Both the position numbers and the translations under genes were made by a program. From NCBI GenBank assembly GCA_044463945.1, contig JBIQLW010000015.1:1-64000 (forward strand): 64,000 bases of DNA. Direction: 5' to 3'. This DNA is from 62-47 sp044463945 (lineage in GTDB: Bacteria > Pseudomonadota > Alphaproteobacteria > Rhizobiales > Xanthobacteraceae). Under the pieces are notes generated by a model, which saw only the letters and a list, made by a program, of their open reading frames with translations, was not told where the DNA came from and did no database searches. Positions 25,856 to 34,370 of this stretch are shown one piece after another. Each line of letters opens with the position of its first letter. The stretch's first letter is position 1.

Positions 25856-26185
25856 TTATTCGACGTCTTTGTAATCGACGTCGAACGACTGTCCCGCCCC
25901 GGCATCGAACAGAATGTAGAATTCGCCTTCCGGCCGTTTGAAGGTGACGGTCGAATCCGCGCCGAACGTCGTCTCAAGCACGACGGTTTCGTCGTAGCGG
26001 ATGACGTCGAGCTTGACGCCGGGAACGCCAGTGCCGTCCGCGAACCCGCCCTCGCAGCGGACCGTCGTCGCATCGATCATCTTGCAAACGCAGAACGGCG
26101 GGTGCGCGGACGCGACGCCGGCAAACAAAGACACCGCGCCGATTCCGGCAATGGTCAATCCGCTTTTCCAAAGTGCGCCCATCAT
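25856..26185 (-). CDS. Small secreted hypothetical protein (109 aa)
   Basis: Signal peptide to about residue 27 (AGIGAVSLFAGVASA-H). The mature part starts HPPFCVCKMID, has Cys at about 32, 34 and 44, and the rest (GVPGVKLDVIRYDETVVLETTFGADSTVTFKRPEGEFYILFDAG) is a beta-rich pattern like carboxypeptidase-regulatory or transthyretin-like folds. CxC and the N-terminal His could bind metal. Its ATG overlaps the end of the 176-aa gene by 4 nt. Function unknown; periplasmic accessory of the uptake system is inferred from position. Confidence 0.75.
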   Translation of the reverse strand: MMGALWKSGLTIAGIGAVSLFAGVASAHPPFCVCKMIDATTVRCEGGFADGTGVPGVKLDVIRYDETVVLETTFGADSTVTFKRPEGEFYILFDAGAGQSFDVDYKDVE

Positions 26186-26712
26186 CGCTTCGCCCGCTCA
26201 AGCCAGGCCGCAGTCACGGGCGAAGCGGTGCGGATCGGGATCGTGGCCTGGTGCAGCGCGCCGTCCCAGCCCTCCAGCGTCAGCCACAGAAGATCGTCGG
26301 CGGCGGTTCGCTCCGGAATCCGTATCTCGGCGGTCTGGCGATACGGCGTGCCCGAGAACAGCGCGCCGGCGGTGCGGATGTTGCGCGGAGGGCCGACACG
26401 CAGATACGCCGCCTTCACCTCATCGACGCAAGCCGGGCACAGCGCCAGCACGAACGTCTTGGCATGGCCGGCACGGCCCTCCGCGTCCGGCTCGGCCACC
26501 TGGAATTCGGCAAGCCGCACGCTCCACGGCCCGACTTGGACCTCTCCGATCTCGCGCTCGCCCAGTCCCTTCTTGCCGTTGAGCAATGCGCCCTCGTGGA
26601 AGAACGCCGGCGCCGAGACGATCGGCACGATCAGCAGCAGTGCGCTCAGATGAAACCGCCAGCGCCGCCACAGCAGCGCGATACGGGAGGAGGATGCCGC
26701 AAGCGCCGTCAT
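26182..26712 (-). CDS. Membrane-anchored hypothetical protein (176 aa) in TonB cluster
   Basis: One N-terminal membrane helix (FHLSALLLIVPIVSAPAFF, about 20-38), then a periplasmic domain with a CPAC motif (about residue 97) in ALCPACVDEVK, spaced like a redox or metal CxxC, and a beta-rich tail. The ATG at 26712 overlaps the PepSY gene's TGA; an in-frame start at 26793 would lie inside that gene. I do not recognise the family. Coupled on both sides by 4-nt overlaps, so produced together with the PepSY and 109-aa proteins. Confidence 0.75.
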   Translation of the reverse strand: MTALAASSSRIALLWRRWRFHLSALLLIVPIVSAPAFFHEGALLNGKKGLGEREIGEVQVGPWSVRLAEFQVAEPDAEGRAGHAKTFVLALCPACVDEVKAAYLRVGPPRNIRTAGALFSGTPYRQTAEIRIPERTAADDLLWLTLEGWDGALHQATIPIRTASPVTAAWLERAKR

Positions 26713-27845
26713 TCCGCGGCCTCCAGTTCGAGCCGAACCTGCGCTCGCGCACGCACCAGCTTCACCGTCTCCAGCGCGGTGCGCCTCAACCACACCATCA
26801 TCCCGGAGAACACCAGCGTCGTCAGCAACAGCCCGAACACGAAATAGACCAGCTTCAGCCAGACGCCGGCGAAGTCGCCGGTGTGCAGCGGCCGCATCGA
26901 GCCGGTGACGAGTTCGAGCGCGGAACGGTCGGAGACGCGCCGCGTCCGCTCGACCCTGCCGTTGTAGGAGTTGACGTCCACCGTCTCGAACAGCAGCGGA
27001 TAGCTGCCCCGGCCGCCGACACGGATATGGCCATAGGCGCTGTCGGGAAGCTCCACGAAGCTCGGCTGAAGATCGGGCAATTGCGTCCGCACCGCTTCCG
27101 CCGCCCGGTCAAGGCTCATCCGCGGCGGTGGCGCTCCCCTGGCGACCACCGGCACGTCGGCACGGGCCACCACCGGCGGCACGCCCGCCGTCGAGATGGT
27201 GACACGCGTGTCGGCGAGGATGGCCTCGATCAGAAACCAGCTCGCCGTCACCGCCATGATGGCGATGAACGGAATCGACCACACGCCCGCCAGCCGGTGC
27301 AGGTCGCCCCAGAAGATGCGCTTGCCCTTGCTCAAACGAAGGCGCGGCCGCAGGAACGCACGCCAGAACCGCTTGTAGACGACAATGCCGGTCATCAGCG
27401 AACCGAGCAGCGGAATCGACAGCGCCGAGACGATATACCAGCCGACCGGAAAGCCGCCGTCGAACGGCATCAGGAGCCAGCCATGCAGTGCGCGCACGAA
27501 CTGCTGGAAATCGAATGCGCCAAGCTCCCCCTGAACCGCACCGGTGTAAGGATTGACGAGCAAAGTGCTCGAACTGCCGTCGGGGCGCGCCACCTGCACC
27601 CCCAGTGCGAAGATCGACTTCACCGGCCGCGAGATAAAACTCACCTGCGCCCCCGGCTGCTGGCGCTCCACCGCCGCCAGCACCGCGTCGTAACCGAGAA
27701 GCCGCGCGTCCGCCGCCGGCGCGTTGGCACGCACCGCCGGGTTCACCAGCCACACGATCTCCTGGCTGACGGTCGCGATCGATCCTGTCAGGCACACGAA
27801 AAACAGAAACGCCCAGATCGGCAGCGCCAGCCAGCCGTGGACCAC
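26709..27845 (-). CDS. PepSY-domain transmembrane protein (iron-uptake associated)
   Basis: 378 aa as drawn from GTG. Four membrane segments: near the N terminus (PIWAFLFFVCLTGSIATV), about 150, about 195 and about 345, with PepSY-type periplasmic domains between them; the family (PF03929) accompanies siderophore receptors and may reduce or process the imported iron chelate. The GTG lacks a ribosome-binding site. In frame 12 codons upstream, an ATA at 27881 (giving SRKTSSARIWF...) has GGAGAGG 8 nt before it and restores the family-typical charged N terminus, so translation may begin at that non-standard codon. Confidence 0.85.
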   Translation of the reverse strand: MVHGWLALPIWAFLFFVCLTGSIATVSQEIVWLVNPAVRANAPAADARLLGYDAVLAAVERQQPGAQVSFISRPVKSIFALGVQVARPDGSSSTLLVNPYTGAVQGELGAFDFQQFVRALHGWLLMPFDGGFPVGWYIVSALSIPLLGSLMTGIVVYKRFWRAFLRPRLRLSKGKRIFWGDLHRLAGVWSIPFIAIMAVTASWFLIEAILADTRVTISTAGVPPVVARADVPVVARGAPPPRMSLDRAAEAVRTQLPDLQPSFVELPDSAYGHIRVGGRGSYPLLFETVDVNSYNGRVERTRRVSDRSALELVTGSMRPLHTGDFAGVWLKLVYFVFGLLLTTLVFSGMMVWLRRTALETVKLVRARAQVRLELEAAE

Positions 27846-27983
27846 GAACCAGATACGCGCGCTTGAGGTTTTACGCGATATTGTCCGACCCTCTCCAGTT
27901 GAGCCTTCTTGCGCCGAACCCGCGCGGCGACGATTTCACCTCCGCCGCCGCATCGCCGCCCCTCTCCCAAGGAGCCGGGCTGT

Positions 27984-30515
27984 TCAGAACTTGAACCTGG
28001 TGGACACGGTGTAGCGGCGCGGCTCGCCATAGACACCGGTGTCGTAGTTTCCGAACACGGAATAGTATTTCTGGTTCAGCAGATTGGTGGCGTTGAACGC
28101 GATCTCGATGTTGTCGGTCACGCGAAAGCGCGCCATCAGATCGAGAAGAAACACATCGCCCTGCACCAACTCCTGCCGAACGCCGAACGGATTGAAATTG
28201 ACATAACCGTGGATCGCATCCTGCCAGCGGACGCCGCCGCCGATGGTCCATCGGTCCCATTGATCCGGCAGACGGTAGGTCGCAAACAGCCTGACGACGT
28301 TTTCCGGCGCCGTAGTCTGGATGTACGAATAGACCAGCGATCCATCGGCCGTCCGGGCGTGGGTGTAGGTGTAGCCGGCATAGACCTGCAAGCCGGGAGC
28401 GAGCTGACCCGACAGTTCAAGCTCGAAGCCCTTTGACGTGACACCGTCGATAGAGCGGTAGTAGTTGTCGCCTGTAATCGGATCGAACCCCGCGAATTCG
28501 TGGAAGTTCTTCTGCTGGATCATGAACACGGCGGCGGTGAGGTTGAGCGCGCCGCCGAAATAGGCGGCCTTGACGCCAGCCTCGTAGCTGTCGCCTTCGG
28601 TCGGAGGAAGAAAATTGCGGTTGATGTCGCGAAAGCCGTCCGGCGCGAAGATGTTCGTATAGCTGCCGTAAAGCGAATAAACGTCGGTCAGGTCATAGAC
28701 GATGCCGGCATAGGGCGTGACCCTGGCGTTGACCGCGTATTGCGACGGATACAGCCAGCTTCCGAGCGGGTCGATATAGGTTCCCTTGTCGTCGAAGCTC
28801 CACCAGTCAACCCGACCTCCAAGGATGATCGACAGCCGGTCCACCGGCTTGAGGCGCGTCGCGGCGAACGCGCCGGTGCGCGAATAGGAATTCTCGGTTC
28901 TGCCCACGAGAGGGAAATCAGGCACCGGCGAGTTGCCGGTCCAGGTGAAGAAATTGGGAACGGTAGGGTCGTAGGTGGGAAGGGTCACCAAAGGATTGGA
29001 AGGGTCGTCATAATACGGCCCCTTCTCCGACTTGTGCGTTGTCATGACACCGAACATCAGGTCGTGGGTGCGCCCCATCACTTCGATCGGGCCCGAGACC
29101 TTGAGATCGACGGTATTCTGGATCGACTTGGGGGATTCTTTCCAGATGAACTGAGAGACGCCGGCGCCTGTCACCGGATCGGGAAACCCGGCGCTGGCCG
29201 ATCCCAGCATGTAGTCCGACATGCTGCGGCGATGATTGAAGGATCCGACCGCCTTCCATCCATTGTCGAAATTATGCTCAAGGGTGGCAAAGTAGTTGTT
29301 CACGGAAAAGTCGTCACGGCTCCATCTGGCGCCCGGATTGGTTGAGATGTCCCAATCGGTCCGGGTGCCGTCGGAGTAGAACAGCGGCAGCCCGCCCCAT
29401 TGCGCGCCGCGCGATTTGTCCTTTTGATAATCGCTGCCGATCGTCAGCATGGTGTTGTCGGTGAGATCCACCTCGATCACGCCATAGAGCACCTCACGTC
29501 GCTTGTGAAAATGGTCGAGATAGGAATTGCCATCGAGCAGGGCGGCGGCAAAACGCCCGCGCACGGTGCCGGCCTCGTTGAGGGGGCCGGAGAGATCGAG
29601 ATCGGTGCGATAGTTGTTCCATGAGCCGACGCTGCCGGCTACCGAGCCTTGAAACGTTTTCGTCGGCCGCTTGCGGACGAGATTGACGGCCGCGCCCGGA
29701 TTGCCGGCCCCCTGAAGGAGTCCGCTGGCGCCCTTGGTGACTTCCACCCGATCAAAGATCGCCATATCGACTGTCGCCAGGCCATGGTCGATGGCGCCGT
29801 CCGCATCGACCGGCACGCCGTCATAGCGGAACTCGGTCAGCTTGAAGCCGCGCGACATGAACTCGACGCGATTGTTGTCCCAGTGCTGGGAGGTAATACC
29901 GGTGGTATTCTCCATCGCCTCCTTGAACGTGCGGATATTCTGGTCGTCCATGCGCTGCCGCGAAATCACGGTAACCGATTGCGGCGTTTCGCGGATCGAT
30001 AGCGGCAATCCGGTCGATGAACTCATCTGCGTTGTGGTGTAGGAGCCCGAGCCTTCGGTCCTGCCGGGATCGCTGCTCGCTAATCCCTGCACGTCGATGG
30101 TGTCGAGCGGGATGGCGCCGGCCGGCAGCACGCCGGTCGCAGATGCCGACGGATCGAAGATCTGAACCGTATTGCCGCCGGTGAAAGTGGCGCGCAGGCC
30201 GGTGCCGGCCAGAAGCTGCGTCACCGCCTGCTGCGGCGTCAACCGCCCGCTGACGCCGGCAGTACGTTTGCCCGCCGTCAGACTGCTGGGATAGAGCATC
30301 CGCAGGTTGGCTTGGCGCCCGAGGCTGAGCAGGCCATTCTCCAGCGCCCCTGCCGGAACGGCGACGCTCACTCCGGCCGATGCCTGGACGGCGGCCGGTT
30401 GCGCCCCGGCAGGCGGCGCATGAAGGGCCGCGCTCAACGCAAGACACGAAACCCCGGTCAACGCCGCCCTTGCAGCCCCGCCGCCCGCGATCCCCCAGGC
30501 ACTCCCAAACGCCAT
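27984..30515 (-). CDS. TonB-dependent siderophore receptor with N-terminal signalling domain
   Basis: 843 aa outer-membrane receptor. Signal peptide to about 39 (AGA-Q), STN/secretin-TonB signalling domain at about 48-120, a TonB-box-like stretch around LDTIDVQG (138-144), plug from about 165, then a 22-strand barrel ending in the terminal Phe (TRFKF). This is the FpvA/FecA type that both imports a ferric siderophore and signals to FecR. The siderophore cannot be told. GAGGGGG lies 5 nt before the ATG. Follows fecR by 120 bp with its own upstream repeats, so an ECF-dependent promoter is likely. Confidence 0.92.
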   Translation of the reverse strand: MAFGSAWGIAGGGAARAALTGVSCLALSAALHAPPAGAQPAAVQASAGVSVAVPAGALENGLLSLGRQANLRMLYPSSLTAGKRTAGVSGRLTPQQAVTQLLAGTGLRATFTGGNTVQIFDPSASATGVLPAGAIPLDTIDVQGLASSDPGRTEGSGSYTTTQMSSSTGLPLSIRETPQSVTVISRQRMDDQNIRTFKEAMENTTGITSQHWDNNRVEFMSRGFKLTEFRYDGVPVDADGAIDHGLATVDMAIFDRVEVTKGASGLLQGAGNPGAAVNLVRKRPTKTFQGSVAGSVGSWNNYRTDLDLSGPLNEAGTVRGRFAAALLDGNSYLDHFHKRREVLYGVIEVDLTDNTMLTIGSDYQKDKSRGAQWGGLPLFYSDGTRTDWDISTNPGARWSRDDFSVNNYFATLEHNFDNGWKAVGSFNHRRSMSDYMLGSASAGFPDPVTGAGVSQFIWKESPKSIQNTVDLKVSGPIEVMGRTHDLMFGVMTTHKSEKGPYYDDPSNPLVTLPTYDPTVPNFFTWTGNSPVPDFPLVGRTENSYSRTGAFAATRLKPVDRLSIILGGRVDWWSFDDKGTYIDPLGSWLYPSQYAVNARVTPYAGIVYDLTDVYSLYGSYTNIFAPDGFRDINRNFLPPTEGDSYEAGVKAAYFGGALNLTAAVFMIQQKNFHEFAGFDPITGDNYYRSIDGVTSKGFELELSGQLAPGLQVYAGYTYTHARTADGSLVYSYIQTTAPENVVRLFATYRLPDQWDRWTIGGGVRWQDAIHGYVNFNPFGVRQELVQGDVFLLDLMARFRVTDNIEIAFNATNLLNQKYYSVFGNYDTGVYGEPRRYTVSTRFKF

Positions 30516-30565
30516 TTCCGCCCCCTCGTTCGCATCGTGTTCGGTCCGGGGCGCGCCATCTGCGC

Positions 30566-30619
30566 ACCCTCCTACCGACCAAGAGTCAAAACGGGGGGCG
30601 GCTCCTGACCTTCCTACCG
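30566..30619. repeat. Direct repeat of a 12-mer upstream of the receptor gene
   Basis: On the minus strand CGGTAGGARGGT occurs at 30608-30619 and 30566-30577, 42 bp apart (about four helical turns), between fecR and the receptor gene. One copy or both may be part of the FecI-type promoter or a binding site; the match to each other is 11 of 12. Confidence 0.4.
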
Positions 30620-30635
30620 TAAAAAGTTTGGAAAA

Positions 30636-31586
30636 TTACCGCGAGCGGACCACGACCATCAGCCCGGTCAGGTGAGTCACGCTCACGGGCAGGCTGTCCT
30701 CCAGCACCCGAAGCGCCTGATCGGTGTCGTTGAGGTCGAAAATGCCGGAGACATGTTGCGCGGCCGCCGCCTGATCGAGGACAACGATGCGGCCGACCCG
30801 ATAGCGCTCAAGCGTCGCCAGCACGTCGCGCAGCGGCTGGCCGGAGAACACCAGCTTGCCGCTTCGCCACGCCGTCTCGCCGGCGACGTCAACCTTCGCC
30901 ACCGTAAGGCCCCGCGTCGTCATGCGCGCGACGTCGCCCGCCTCCAGCACGACGTCGTTGCCGCCGCCGGTGACCTGCACCTGCCCCTGTTCGACCCGGA
31001 CATCGCCGAGCGTTTCGCCGAAGGCCGCGCGCACGCTGTATCGCGTGCCGAGCGCCCTCGCCCGCAACGACGCATCGTCAACGACGAACGGTCGCTCGGG
31101 ATTGCGGACAACCTCGAAGAAGGCTTCGCCGCGCAACAGCCGGATGCGGCGCTCCGCCGGCGTATAGCTGACGCTGATCGCCGAATCCGTGTTCAGATCG
31201 ACGCGCGAACCATCGGCCAGCGTAATGCCGCGCACCTCGCCGATGGCGGTGTAGTGATCCGCGCGTATCCGGTCGACAAATCCCATACGGTAGAGCGTGA
31301 CCGAGAGAACCGCGATGATCGCCAGCGCGACGATGTTGCCGGCCTTGGTGCGCCGCGACGTCCGCAACTTCTTCAGACGGTCGGACGGGATCGGCACATC
31401 CTTCAAATCGGCCCACAGCGCCTTGAACTCGTCATAGGCGGCCCGGTGCGCGGCGTCGCGCGCCAGCCAAAGCTGGAAGTCCCGTCGGTCGCGCTCGCTG
31501 GCATCAGCGGATTGCAGGCGCGCAACCCAGCGCGCCGCCTCCTCGGCGATCCGGTCGTCGACAGGGTGCGTGTGTCCGTCCGCCAT
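30636..31586 (-). CDS. fecR: FecR-family anti-sigma/sigma-regulator
   Basis: 316 aa. N-terminal DUF4880 (EEAARWVARLQSADASERDRRDFQLWLARD), one membrane helix at about 92-110 (IVALAIIAVLSVTLY), a periplasmic FecR domain (VRGITLADGSRVDLNTDS...) and a C-terminal STN-like segment (SGQPLRDVLATLERY) that would meet the receptor's signalling domain. It passes the ligand-bound signal from the receptor to FecI. Starts 102 bp after the fecI stop. Confidence 0.92.
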   Translation of the reverse strand: MADGHTHPVDDRIAEEAARWVARLQSADASERDRRDFQLWLARDAAHRAAYDEFKALWADLKDVPIPSDRLKKLRTSRRTKAGNIVALAIIAVLSVTLYRMGFVDRIRADHYTAIGEVRGITLADGSRVDLNTDSAISVSYTPAERRIRLLRGEAFFEVVRNPERPFVVDDASLRARALGTRYSVRAAFGETLGDVRVEQGQVQVTGGGNDVVLEAGDVARMTTRGLTVAKVDVAGETAWRSGKLVFSGQPLRDVLATLERYRVGRIVVLDQAAAAQHVSGIFDLNDTDQALRVLEDSLPVSVTHLTGLMVVVRSR

Positions 31587-31688
31587 GCCCCACCCAATGC
31601 TTGCAGTTCGCCCCGGCCCGACCGGCCGGGGACTTCCGCTATCTCTATCTTATGAGAGTCGAAAGCGGGGGTGGACCCTGACGTCCGC

Positions 31689-32195
31689 TCAGAAAGAAAT
31701 CTCGGCGCGGACTTTCCGGCACCGGATCAGTGCCTTGATGATATGCTTTTCCACCATGTTGCGCGAAATGCCGAGCCGTGCGGCGATCTCGCCGTTCGCC
31801 ATGCCGTGCAGACGACTGAGGATGAACACCTCCTGACAGCGGTTGGGCAGTTGCTCGATCGCTCCCGCCAGCAGGATCAGGCGCTGACGGGCATCGACAA
31901 TCCGCTCCTGGTCGGGAGCATCCGCCGCCTGGTTCTCGCCGAGAACCGCAGGCACGAACAAGGCGGAATCCGCAGCCAGCCGCGCCGATGTCACGCGGGC
32001 GACCGACTTGGCAATCTGGAACAGGTAGGCCTGCGGGTTCTCGATGACGGTCTTCGGCGGCACGTCGAGCAGACGAAGAAAGGTTTCCTGCGTCGCGTCG
32101 GCGGCCTCCGTGGCGTTGCGAAAGCGGCGCATGAAGAAACGGCGGAGCCGCCCCTCCTCCGAACGTTGCAACTCGTGAACCAACGCCCCGCGCAT
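31689..32195 (-). CDS. fecI: ECF sigma factor, FecI-like
   Basis: 168 aa. Region 2 about 10-75 (RFFMRRFRNATEAADATQETFLRL), region 4 about 110-160 (LPNRCQEVFILSRLHGMANGEIAARLGISRNMVEKHIIKAL). Directs RNA polymerase to the receptor operon when FecR is stimulated. First gene of the iron cluster. Upstream, ATTCTAA (32274-32280) next to an AT-rich stretch might be half of an iron-responsive operator, but it is too short to call. Confidence 0.92.
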   Translation of the reverse strand: MRGALVHELQRSEEGRLRRFFMRRFRNATEAADATQETFLRLLDVPPKTVIENPQAYLFQIAKSVARVTSARLAADSALFVPAVLGENQAADAPDQERIVDARQRLILLAGAIEQLPNRCQEVFILSRLHGMANGEIAARLGISRNMVEKHIIKALIRCRKVRAEISF

Positions 32196-32386
32196 ACGGG
32201 CTCTCCTGACGCATCGCTGTCAGAGCGTCTTAGCTCGCCGAGATTTCTCCCGCAAATTCAATATTTTATATCCATTCTAATCTAGGGCGGCATATGGCTG
32301 AGAGACTTGTTGTCCTGCGGCGCCGTTGCAATGAGTTAGCGGCCCTGTCGGCCCGCGTCCGACAGATGATCGGGTAAACATCCCGG

Positions 32387-33313
32387 CTAATAGCCAAGCC
32401 TGTTGTCAACGCGATTGAGCAGCGTCGCACCGCTGTCGAGACGCCTGATGTTCTCCATAATCTGCTTCGCGATCGCCGCCGGCTTGGCAAGGCCCGCCAT
32501 ATGCGGCGTCACCAAAATCCCCGGCTCACGCCAGAGCGGATGCTCCGGCGGCAGTGGCTCGTGCTCGAACACGTCGAGGATTGCGCCGCGCAGGTGTCGC
32601 TGGCGCAGCAGCGCGACCAGATCGTCGACAACCAGATGCTCGCCGCGGCTGCACAGGATCAGGGCGCTGCCCTTTGGCAATTTTGAGAGATTGTCCCTGT
32701 TGAGAATTCCGCGCGTCTCGGGTGTGAGCGGCAGGAGACAAACCAGAATATCGGTCTGTGCGAGAAACGCCGGCAAGGCTTGATGGCCTGCGAAAATTTC
32801 GACACCCACGATCTCGCGGGGCGAACGAAGCCAGCCCGATACCCGATAGCCGGCCGCGTTGAGGAGCCTCGCAGCCTCCAGGCCGAGCGCTCCAACGCCC
32901 ATCAGTCCCACGCAACAGTCGCGGGCCGCCGATTGCTCAAGGCGAGCCCACCTCCCCTGCCGTGCGTTGTCGATCACCACATCCATCCGCCGATGGAAAT
33001 AGAGAGCGCCCCACAGGATATATTCCGCCATGGCGGTGGCCAGCGTGTCATCGGCCACCCGGCAGATCGGCAGGTCGGGCAGCGACGGGTCCGCCATGAT
33101 CCCGTCAACGCCGGCGCCGATCGAGTGGATCAATCGCAGCCTGGCCATACTGGCCAGCGCCCCGGGCGGCGGACGCCAGCACAGGGCAACTTCGGCGGCA
33201 TCCCACCCGGGCTCTGGCCAATGAACGAACCTGACATCGGGCATTGCGCGCTCAAGCGCGGGCACGAGAAAGGACAGTGGCTCTGTCTGATTGATCAGTG
33301 CGATTGTTGTCAT
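32387..33313 (-). CDS. D-2-hydroxyacid dehydrogenase, GhrA-like
   Basis: 308 aa from the ATG at 33313; the frame extends 14 codons further but MTTIALINQ is the natural start. Rossmann motif GVGALG in the middle, and the catalytic trio Arg (CSRGEH), Glu (EHEPLP) and His (TPHMAG) in family order. GhrA-type enzymes reduce glyoxylate or hydroxypyruvate with NADPH. Divergent from the AraC regulator (148-bp gap), which probably controls it. Substrate unproven. Confidence 0.87.
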   Translation of the reverse strand: MTTIALINQTEPLSFLVPALERAMPDVRFVHWPEPGWDAAEVALCWRPPPGALASMARLRLIHSIGAGVDGIMADPSLPDLPICRVADDTLATAMAEYILWGALYFHRRMDVVIDNARQGRWARLEQSAARDCCVGLMGVGALGLEAARLLNAAGYRVSGWLRSPREIVGVEIFAGHQALPAFLAQTDILVCLLPLTPETRGILNRDNLSKLPKGSALILCSRGEHLVVDDLVALLRQRHLRGAILDVFEHEPLPPEHPLWREPGILVTPHMAGLAKPAAIAKQIMENIRRLDSGATLLNRVDNRLGY

Positions 33314-33461
33314 GGCGCGAAATGCACACTTCTGACGCAGCAGGAGGTGACACAAGAGGCTTGGACAGCCGCCGGGATCGCGGCATGATGGTATTGCATG
33401 TCTTTGAACCTACGGTGCTCGCCATGCGGCGCTACCGATAACGGGTCGGGAACTATCGCAC

Positions 33462-34331
33462 ATGGGCCATATGTTTGCCTCCCCAACCATTCTGCCGCAT
33501 CCGGCGGCGTCCCCTTTGCCATTTCAGAGCATTTCCGGCGTCGACGCGATCAGCCGCTATGCAGCCAGCCTGCAAGACGTCGCAACGCCGGTGGCACCGA
33601 TGGCAGCCGACTACGCCTCGGGCAGCACCAGCTACCGGCATAGCCATCGCCGCGCGCAATTGCTGCACAGCCTGAGTGGCGTCATGACGGTCATGACCGA
33701 GCAAGGCAGTTGGGTCGTGCCGCCGCAGAAGGCGTTGTGGGTGCCGCCCGGCGTGGTGCACCAGTCACGATGCTGGGGCGATGTACAACTGCGCACCCTT
33801 TATATCGAACCGGCGATGATCGAAAGCCTGCCGAAAGTCTGCTGCATCATCGAGGTTTCGCCGCTGCTTCGCGCTCTTATCAACGAAGCGGTGACCTTCC
33901 CGCTTTATTACGACATGGCGGGCCGCGAAGGACAGATCATCGCGCTCACCCTGAGTGAGATTGGCCGGCTTCCACAGCAATCGTTACAGGGTGCGATGCC
34001 GCGCGATGCGCGCCTGTTGCGAATCTGCGAGGCGGTGCTGCGCAACCCGGCCGACGATCACGATCTGGACTACTGGGCGCGGGTCGGCGGCCTCGGAAGG
34101 CGCACGCTGACACGGCTGTTCCGCCAGGAAACCGGCTTAAGTTTCGCCGAATGGCGCCAGCAGCTTCGATTGCTGGAGGCGCTGACCCGCCTGACCACCG
34201 GCGAGTCGGTGACCTCGGTCGCGCTCGACCTCGGCTACGACAGCCCCAGCGCTTTCAGCGCCATGTTCCGCAAGACACTGGGGATTTCGCCCAAGGACTA
34301 TCTCAAATGGTCGGAAACCGCGGTGGCGTAG
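33462..34331 (+). CDS. AraC-family transcriptional regulator with cupin domain
   Basis: 289 aa. N-terminal cupin sensor (HSHRRAQLLHSLSGVMTV, PPGVVHQSR) and two C-terminal helix-turn-helix motifs (DYWARVGGLGRRTLTRLFRQETG and VTSVALDLGYDSPSAFSAMFRKTLG). Likely activator or repressor of the divergent dehydrogenase and perhaps of the ABC operon beyond the convergent genes. AraC proteins typically bind direct repeats about 21 bp apart; such a pair occurs at 41133-41159. Confidence 0.9.
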   Translation: MGHMFASPTILPHPAASPLPFQSISGVDAISRYAASLQDVATPVAPMAADYASGSTSYRHSHRRAQLLHSLSGVMTVMTEQGSWVVPPQKALWVPPGVVHQSRCWGDVQLRTLYIEPAMIESLPKVCCIIEVSPLLRALINEAVTFPLYYDMAGREGQIIALTLSEIGRLPQQSLQGAMPRDARLLRICEAVLRNPADDHDLDYWARVGGLGRRTLTRLFRQETGLSFAEWRQQLRLLEALTRLTTGESVTSVALDLGYDSPSAFSAMFRKTLGISPKDYLKWSETAVA

Positions 34332-34333
34332 TA

Positions 34334-34365
34334 GGGCGGCGAGCCTCGGCCCGCTGCCGCCGCCC
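34334..34365. terminator. Hairpin between convergent genes
   Basis: GGGCGGCG (34334-34341) pairs perfectly with CGCCGCCC (34358-34365) around a 16-base loop, in the 39-bp space between the AraC gene and the convergent PaiB gene. No U-run follows, so Rho-independent termination is only possible. Confidence 0.35.
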
Positions 34366-34370
34366 ATCCG

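Noticed and set aside
32274..32280. ATTCTAA as an Irr or Fur-type operator of fecI
   Set aside because: Only a half site; no convincing second half at the expected distance.
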